From Microbacterium oxydans (GTDB taxonomy: Bacteria > Actinomycetota > Actinomycetes > Actinomycetales > Microbacteriaceae): a DNA stretch of 64,000 nt. The stretch is taken from positions 62,001-126,000 of the forward strand of contig NZ_JYIW01000024.1 in assembly GCF_000956525.1 (NCBI RefSeq). Reading direction: 5' to 3'. Each line of letters opens with the position of its first letter. Position 1 is the stretch's first letter. The notes under the pieces are model-generated. The model was not told the DNA's origin. It made no database searches and was given only the letters and a program-made list of their open reading frames with translations. The translations under genes were made by a program, and so were the position numbers. Below are positions 58,951-64,000 of the stretch, piece by piece.

Positions 58951-59709
58951 GTGAACGCCGAATCCATCATCGGTTCCGGCGCACTCTGGCTGGCGATCCC
59001 GGTCGCGATGCTCGCAGGGCTCATCTCCTTCCTCTCCCCGTGCGTACTGCCGCTCGTGCCCGGCTACCTCGGATTCCTCGGCGGCGCGGTCACCCCTCGG
59101 TCCGCGACCGGGACGGATGCCGCGACGCCCGGCCGCGGTCGGCTCGTGCTCGGCGTGCTGCTGTTCATCCTCGGCTTCAGCATCGTCTTCGTCGCCATCA
59201 CGGCGCTCGGTGGCACGGCCGGCGTGTTCTTCCTGCGCTGGGGTGACCTGATCACGCGCATCCTCGGTGTCGTGATCATCCTGATGGGGCTCGTGTTCCT
59301 CGGACTCTTCGGCTTCGCGCAGCGCGAGGTGCGCTTCCACGTCGACTCGAAGTACGGCGTGATCGGAGCTCCCCTTCTAGGGATCGCCCTCGGCATCGGT
59401 TGGGCCCCTTGCATGGGGCCGACGCTCGCGGCGATCATCGCGCTCTCGTTCAACGCCGGCGATCCGGTGCGGGCGAGCTTCCTCGGGTTGGCGTACTCGC
59501 TGGGGCTGGGCATCCCGTTCCTGCTCGTCGCGCTCGGCTTCGGCTGGGCGACGAAGACCATCGGGCTGCTTCGCCGGCACATCCGTCTCGTGAACATCAT
59601 CGGCGGCGTGCTGCTGGTGCTGCTCGGCGTTCTGATGGTGACCGGACTGTGGACCGACATCATGTCGCGTCTGACGGCGGTGATCAGCAGTGTCCCGCTC
59701 CCACTCTGA
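58951..59709 (+). CDS. ccdA: CcdA-type cytochrome c biogenesis membrane protein
   Basis: 252 residues, six spans. SFLSPCVLPLVPGYLGFLGG and the later GWAPCMGPTLAAI give the two functional cysteines in the usual P-C contexts. Passes electrons from cytosolic thioredoxin to the TlpA-like protein. GTG 58951; overlaps the ResB gene by 20 bases. Confidence 0.93.
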   Translation: MNAESIIGSGALWLAIPVAMLAGLISFLSPCVLPLVPGYLGFLGGAVTPRSATGTDAATPGRGRLVLGVLLFILGFSIVFVAITALGGTAGVFFLRWGDLITRILGVVIILMGLVFLGLFGFAQREVRFHVDSKYGVIGAPLLGIALGIGWAPCMGPTLAAIIALSFNAGDPVRASFLGLAYSLGLGIPFLLVALGFGWATKTIGLLRRHIRLVNIIGGVLLVLLGVLMVTGLWTDIMSRLTAVISSVPLPL

Positions 59710-61513
59710 CGAGAATCCAGACCAGACGCACACGAAGAACGCGAAGAACAAGGACGCCGTGACCTCCAAGACCACCGACACCAGCGATCCGCTGCGGCCG
59801 TCAGACCACGTCGACGGCGACGACTCGGTCGCACAGCCCCGCCTCGGCTTCGTCGGCTGGCTGCGCTGGGGCTGGCGTCAGCTCACCTCGATGCGCACCG
59901 CGCTCGTGCTGCTGCTCGTGCTCGCGATCGCCGCCATCCCCGGGTCGATCTTCCCGCAGCGCATGGCCGACCCCAACGGTGTCAGCCAGTGGCAGCGCGA
60001 CAACCCCGACATCTTCCCGATCCTCGACGGTCTGAAGCTGTTCGACGTCTACCTGTCGCCGTGGTTCTCGGCGATCTACCTGCTGCTGTTCGCCTCGCTC
60101 GTCGGCTGCGTGATCCCGCGCATCCGCCACCACGCCAAGGCACTCCGTGCGCGCCCGCCGCGCACGCCGGCCCGCCTGCAGCGCCTCGAGGACTTCCGTT
60201 CGGTCGAGCGCGCGGCAGGGGATGCCGAAGCCGCAGCATCCACCTCGGTCGACATCGCGACCGCGCAGCTGAAGGCGCTCGGCTACCGGGTCGAGCGCTA
60301 CGACCGGGGTCGTTCCTTCTCGGTGTCTGCGGAGCGCGGATACTGGCGTGAGACGGGCAACCTGCTCTTCCACCTGGCCCTGGTCGGCGTGCTGGTGACG
60401 GTCGGCGTCGGTGGCGGCTTCTCATACACCGGTCAGCGCGTGCTGGTCGAGGGCGAGACCTTCGCCAACACCCTCGTCGACTACGACTCGATGAACCGCG
60501 GTCGCTTCGTCGGCGACGACGCGCTCGCGCCCTACTCGATGCGCCTCGACACCTTCGATGTCAGCTACCAGCCCTTCGGCGAGCCCGGGTCAGGACAGGC
60601 CGGCGACTTCTCGGCCAACGTGACCGTGAAGGAGCACGGCAAGGAGCGCACCGGCTCCGTGCAGGTGAACCACCCGCTCGGCGTCGCCGACGACAACGTG
60701 TTCCTGCTCGGCAACGGCTACGCCCCGACGATCACGGTGCGCAATGCCGCGGGTGACGTGGTGTTCACGAACAGCGTGCCGTTCCTGCCGCAGGACACCC
60801 AGATGACGTCGCTCGGCGTGATCAAGGTCACCGACGGACTCCCTGAGCAGCTCGGCCTGCTCGGCTTCTTCTACCCGACGACCGGTGTGCTCAAGAGCGG
60901 CGCCTTCTTCTCCGCCTACGGCGCGCTCACGAACCCGACGCTCACGCTCGACGTGTACTCGGGAGACCTCGGCATCAACGAAGGCACCCCGCGGTCGGTC
61001 TACGTGCTCGACACCACAGACCTCACCAAGCTCACCGGGCGCACGACCGATGTCGCGTCGATCGAGCTCGCTCCCGGCGAGACCGCCGACCTGCCGAACG
61101 GCATGGGCACGGTGACCTTCGAGGACGAGTCGCCCGCCGGCGCCACCGACGCCTCGCAGTCGGTCAAGCGATTCGCGTCGCTGCAGATCCACCGCGACGA
61201 CTCCGGCCCGTGGGTGCTCGCCTTCGCGCTGCTGGCCCTCGGCGGCCTCATGCTCGCCTTGTTCGTGCCGCGTCGCCGCATGTGGGTCAAGGCGACTGCG
61301 ACGGCTGACGGCGTCGCCCTCGAGTACGCGGGCCTCGCCCGCGGCGAGGACCCGACGATCGCGATGGCGCTCGACGACCTCGTCGCAGGTCACGCCCGAC
61401 TGCTCGATGCCGACGGCTCGACATCCGCTCGCCCCGCCGAAGCCGAGCGCGAAGCCGCACCCGAGGCCGCAGCATCCGACAGCCCTGCATCCGACACTCC
61501 GAAAGTAGACTGA
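59690..61513 (+). CDS. resB: ResB-like cytochrome c assembly protein
   Basis: 607 residues. Three N-terminal spans (RTALVLLLVLAIAAIPGSIFPQ; SPWFSAIYLLLFASLVGCVIP; LLFHLALVGVLVTVGVG), a large extracytoplasmic domain (about 250-500) and a last span near 510-535, with an Ala/Asp/Pro-rich tail. System II haem ligase component with CcsB. GTG 59690 start overlaps ccdA; hydrophilic start region has a poly-charged DENPDQTHTKNAKNKD. Confidence 0.9.
   Translation: MSRSHSDENPDQTHTKNAKNKDAVTSKTTDTSDPLRPSDHVDGDDSVAQPRLGFVGWLRWGWRQLTSMRTALVLLLVLAIAAIPGSIFPQRMADPNGVSQWQRDNPDIFPILDGLKLFDVYLSPWFSAIYLLLFASLVGCVIPRIRHHAKALRARPPRTPARLQRLEDFRSVERAAGDAEAAASTSVDIATAQLKALGYRVERYDRGRSFSVSAERGYWRETGNLLFHLALVGVLVTVGVGGGFSYTGQRVLVEGETFANTLVDYDSMNRGRFVGDDALAPYSMRLDTFDVSYQPFGEPGSGQAGDFSANVTVKEHGKERTGSVQVNHPLGVADDNVFLLGNGYAPTITVRNAAGDVVFTNSVPFLPQDTQMTSLGVIKVTDGLPEQLGLLGFFYPTTGVLKSGAFFSAYGALTNPTLTLDVYSGDLGINEGTPRSVYVLDTTDLTKLTGRTTDVASIELAPGETADLPNGMGTVTFEDESPAGATDASQSVKRFASLQIHRDDSGPWVLAFALLALGGLMLALFVPRRRMWVKATATADGVALEYAGLARGEDPTIAMALDDLVAGHARLLDADGSTSARPAEAEREAAPEAAASDSPASDTPKVD
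61506..61511 (+). promoter_or_regulatory. Leaderless -10 (TAGACT) of ccsB
   Basis: TAGACT overlaps the end of resB and lies 6 bases before ATG 61518, suggesting an extra internal promoter. Confidence 0.45.
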
Positions 61514-61517
61514 CACC

Positions 61518-62504
61518 ATGTTCGACCTCAACGTGATCTCGCCGATCCTGCTGTGGACGGCGATCGCGATCTACGCCGCGGCGTTCATCGCCTACGCCTT
61601 CGACCTCGCACGGCGATCGCAGCTGTCCGCGGATTCGCAGACCGTGCGTGAGGCCGAGCTCGTCGGCGCCGGTGTCGGCAGCCGTGGCCGTGCGTCGGCA
61701 GGGGCGGTCTCGGGTTCGACGGCGGATGCTCAGCCGCAGCGTTTCGTGATGGCGCGCATCGGCACCTCACTCACGGTGCTGGCGTTCCTCTTCCACCTCG
61801 GCGCGACGCTGACCCGTGGCATCGCCGCTGGCCGTGTGCCGTGGGCGAACCTCTACGAGTTCGCGATGATCGGCACGCTCCTCGTGATCGCCGTGTACCT
61901 GATCGTGCTCACGCGCATGGACCTGCGGTTCCTCGGCACGTTCATCACCGGGCTGATCGTCGTGCTGCTCGGGCTCTCGTCGACGCAGTTCTACGTCGAC
62001 GTCTCACCGCTCATGGATCCGCTCAAGAGCGTCTGGCTCGTGATCCACGTGTTCGTCGCGTCGCTCGGCACCGCGTTCTTCGCGCTGGCCTTCGCGCTCT
62101 CGGTGATCCAGCTGATGCAGTCCCGCCGCGAGCGGCTCGTGTCGGAGGGAGCCGAGAAGACCGGTCCAGGATTCCTCCGCACCTTCCCGAACGCGGAGCG
62201 CCTGGAGAGCATGGCGTACCGCTTCACGATCATCGGCTTCATCCTGTGGACGTTCACCCTGATCGCCGGATCCATCTGGGCGTACTACGCCTGGAGCCGC
62301 TTCTGGGGCTTCGACGTCAAGGAGACCTGGACCTTCGTGATCTGGGTGCTGTACGCCGGCTACATCCACGCGCGGGCCACCCGCGGATGGCGCGGCAACC
62401 CCTCGGCATGGCTCGCGATCGTCGGCTTCTCTGCCGTGATGTTCAACTTCACGATCGTGAACGTGTTCTTCAAGGGACTGCACGCCTACTCCGGCATCTC
62501 CTGA
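61518..62504 (+). CDS. ccsB: CcsB/ResC-type cytochrome c synthase subunit
   Basis: 328 residues, eight spans. WWD-type tryptophan-rich loop IWAYYAWSRFWGFDVKETW and flanking haem-ligand histidines (for example HVFVASLGTAFF; HARATRGWRG). Delivers and attaches haem to apocytochrome c with ResB. Follows resB by 4 bases. Completes a System II set with the TlpA-like and CcdA genes. Confidence 0.95.
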   Translation: MFDLNVISPILLWTAIAIYAAAFIAYAFDLARRSQLSADSQTVREAELVGAGVGSRGRASAGAVSGSTADAQPQRFVMARIGTSLTVLAFLFHLGATLTRGIAAGRVPWANLYEFAMIGTLLVIAVYLIVLTRMDLRFLGTFITGLIVVLLGLSSTQFYVDVSPLMDPLKSVWLVIHVFVASLGTAFFALAFALSVIQLMQSRRERLVSEGAEKTGPGFLRTFPNAERLESMAYRFTIIGFILWTFTLIAGSIWAYYAWSRFWGFDVKETWTFVIWVLYAGYIHARATRGWRGNPSAWLAIVGFSAVMFNFTIVNVFFKGLHAYSGIS

Positions 62505-62531
62505 GCTCAGGCGGTCACCGGCGCGGCGGCG

Positions 62532-63128
62532 TCACCAGCGGGTCTGCGGGCCGAGCGGGATGACCTCTGCGTGCTCGACGCCGTCCTCGTACCAGACGAA
62601 CTCCGCCTCGGAGATGGTCTCGGCAGGGCGTGAGCCGAGCGAGCGACGGGACTTGTGCGAGAGCTCGGTCCAGGCCGCCGGTGTGAGCGCCTTGGCGTAG
62701 AGGACTGACAGGTGGAACGTCCAGTCCTCCACGGTGCGCTCATCGAGGCGCTGGAAGTCGGTGCCGGCGAGGGCCGTGCTCAGGCTGGAATACGCCGACA
62801 CCAGGGATGGGGTGCGCCCCAGGCGCAGGATCACCACCTGCCACGGCGAGGGGAACACGTCCACAGCCTCGGCCACCACGTCGATCGGACGCCGCGCCGC
62901 TGCCCATTCGTGGATGACGGCGCGCAGCTCTTCGAGCCGCTCCGGCTCGAAGAACGCGCGAAGGGTGACGTGCTCGGTGTGCGGGTGCGGCAGGGAGATC
63001 CGGGTCAGCGCTGAGCGCTGCACGGAGCGGTAGACATCAGCCACCGCGGTCCTCGGCCGCAGCACCAGATACTGCTGACCCTCCAGGTCGGCGAGCTGGG
63101 CGGGGGAGGACATGAAAGGTCGTCGCAT
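62532..63128 (-). CDS. 2'-5' RNA ligase-like (2H phosphoesterase) protein
   Basis: 198 residues. Two H-x-T/S-x motifs of the 2H fold, EHVTLRAFF and FHLSVLYAKA, about 90 residues apart. Family enzymes act on 2',3'-cyclic phosphates or 2'-5' bonds of RNA. Together with rtcB it gives the genome two RNA end-healing activities, though 50 kb apart here. ATG 63128 is supported by TACGAT 6 bases upstream; ATG 63113 is the alternative. Confidence 0.85.
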   Translation of the reverse strand: MRRPFMSSPAQLADLEGQQYLVLRPRTAVADVYRSVQRSALTRISLPHPHTEHVTLRAFFEPERLEELRAVIHEWAAARRPIDVVAEAVDVFPSPWQVVILRLGRTPSLVSAYSSLSTALAGTDFQRLDERTVEDWTFHLSVLYAKALTPAAWTELSHKSRRSLGSRPAETISEAEFVWYEDGVEHAEVIPLGPQTRW

Positions 63129-63134
63129 CTTTTG

Positions 63135-63140
63135 ATCGTA
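63135..63140 (-). promoter_or_regulatory. Leaderless -10 (TACGAT) of the 2H phosphoesterase gene
   Basis: Minus-strand TACGAT, 6 bases before ATG 63128. Confidence 0.5.
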
Positions 63141-63192
63141 TGTGCGCAGGCCCCCTCCGGTGTGCCGCCGACGGAAACCGAGGCCCGAACGG

Positions 63193-63231
63193 ACGACCGC
63201 GGCCTGTCCGGAATGGACAGGCCGCGGTCGT
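63193..63231 (-). terminator. Perfect 17-pair terminator after the YhgE/Pip-like gene
   Basis: ACGACCGCGGCCTGTCC and its complement flank GGAAT; 19 bases past the stop codon. Confidence 0.85.
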
Positions 63232-63250
63232 TCTTCACGGAGCTGCGGGC

Positions 63251-64000
63251 TCAGGCGGTGGCCAGCACTGCCTTCGTCGACGTCGTGCGGCGCACGGTCA
63301 CCGCGAGCGTCGTGGCGACCAGCGACAGCACACCCCAGACGACCAGGGCCGCGACCGCCGACCCGCTGCCGGCGATCAGCCCTGCGAACGCGGGAGCCGT
63401 GGGGAGCACGGCGCCGAGCCCTGCCAGCCAGCCCGGCACCGTCGAGATCAGGCCGGTGGCGACCGCCAGCACCCCGACGAGCGCACTGATCCAGCGACCG
63501 ATCCCGCCGAACAGGGCGACCAGGGCCTGGTTCACCGCGGCGAACACGATGCCGGCGAGCACCGCCGTGCCCGCGAAGGCCCACCAGGCGCCGATGTCGT
63601 AGCTCGCCACGAACTGCACGATGATCGCGACGAGCAGGCCCTGGCCCGCACCGATCAGCGCCGCCGGGGCGAACGCCCGCAGCGCCAGCCCGGCCGAGGA
63701 CCGGCGCGAGGTCAGCGTGCGCGCCGTGTGCGCCCGCATCACGATGAACGACGCCAGACCGCCGAACCACAGCACCACGGCCGCAAGCAGCGGGATCGCG
63801 GTCGGCCCGAAGATGGTGTTCATGGAGGAGTCGGTCGACACCGGGTCGGCGATCACCGACGCGAGGGACTTCGACTCGGAGTCGCTGAACGACGGGAGCG
63901 AGTCGGATGCCGTGCGCAGGCCGCCGGCGAGATCACCGGTGCCGGAGGCCAGGGTGTCGAGTCCGGTCGCGAGCTCTGTCGTGCCGTCTGCGAGCGCGGT
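63251..64000 (-). CDS. YhgE/Pip-type membrane protein, 5' part outside window
   Basis: 250 codons are visible, open to the right edge. The N-terminal visible part (TALADGTTELATGLDTLASG) is the low-complexity ATGLxxLxxG repeat of YhgE/Pip and MmpL-adjacent proteins; then six hydrophobic spans from IPLLAAVVLWFGG to VVWGVLSLVATTLA, ending VRRTTSTKAVLATA. Relatives are phage-infection or type VII-associated (EsaA-like) proteins or ABC-2-type transporters. Incomplete, so length and start cannot be judged. Confidence 0.75.
   Translation of the reverse strand, partial: TALADGTTELATGLDTLASGTGDLAGGLRTASDSLPSFSDSESKSLASVIADPVSTDSSMNTIFGPTAIPLLAAVVLWFGGLASFIVMRAHTARTLTSRRSSAGLALRAFAPAALIGAGQGLLVAIIVQFVASYDIGAWWAFAGTAVLAGIVFAAVNQALVALFGGIGRWISALVGVLAVATGLISTVPGWLAGLGAVLPTAPAFAGLIAGSGSAVAALVVWGVLSLVATTLAVTVRRTTSTKAVLATA

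Overview
The window is a 64-kb chromosomal segment of a high-GC Gram-positive bacterium, most likely Microbacteriaceae and probably Microbacterium or a close relative. The base composition is very GC-rich with strong GC3 bias. The gene set is actinobacterial: a CmtR-type metal sensor, a BldC-like regulator, a tiny bS22-type ribosomal protein, a DIP1984 protein, a TM0106 nuclease-helicase, and a System II cytochrome c assembly cluster. Many genes carry a -10 hexamer exactly six bases before the start codon, the mark of leaderless transcription in this phylum. I see no tRNA, rRNA, CRISPR array, prophage or insertion sequence. The genus is inference; no 16S is present.

Layout, 1-16 kb: a metal-efflux pair (CDF transporter and CmtR-like repressor with a large palindromic operator), a small multidrug-export protein, a NarL-type two-component system, ogt, thrC, a VOC protein, a thioredoxin-like protein, an FUSC membrane protein, an M20 peptidase, an MFS exporter, a membrane-anchored 11-residue-repeat coiled-coil protein, the RNA ligase RtcB preceded by a 32-codon small gene, an AlkA-like glycosylase and an orphan winged-helix protein. 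16-30 kb: a DHA2 exporter whose leader hides its ribosome binding site in a hairpin, sbcDC, an MTA/SAH nucleosidase, nadE, a nuclease-exonuclease-helicase fusion, upp and tadA. 30-37 kb: a CDF transporter, proC, a Trk/Ktr potassium system, two ArsR-type regulators (one in an operon with a DUF2071 protein), a decayed cyclase gene, a bldC-like gene, the bS22-type gene and a rhodanese-glutaredoxin-Dabb operon.

37-44 kb holds the most distinctive locus. A 4'-phosphopantetheinyl transferase converges on an operon made of a lysine-rich protein, a single-module Pls/PosA-type non-ribosomal peptide synthetase (adenylation, carrier, then six or so membrane spans with three hexapeptide-repeat domains) and an M1 aminopeptidase. 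The best-known relative of that synthetase, Pls of Streptomyces albulus, makes epsilon-poly-L-lysine, so this looks like a homopolymer or amino-acyl transfer system with its own activating and trimming enzymes. The product is not known.

44-64 kb: a polar amino-acid ABC importer, an iron/polyamine-type ABC importer ending in a duplicated repeat region, a TSUP transporter whose stop codon lies in a REP-like element, aspS, a histidine phosphatase, a thioredoxin-reductase-like enzyme under an apparent MerR operator, a MerR regulator, an unrecognised trio (secreted peptide, membrane protein, secreted peptide), the TlpA-CcdA-ResB-CcsB cytochrome c assembly operon, a 2'-5' RNA ligase-like protein and the 3' part of a YhgE/Pip-type membrane protein. 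Both window edges cut a gene.
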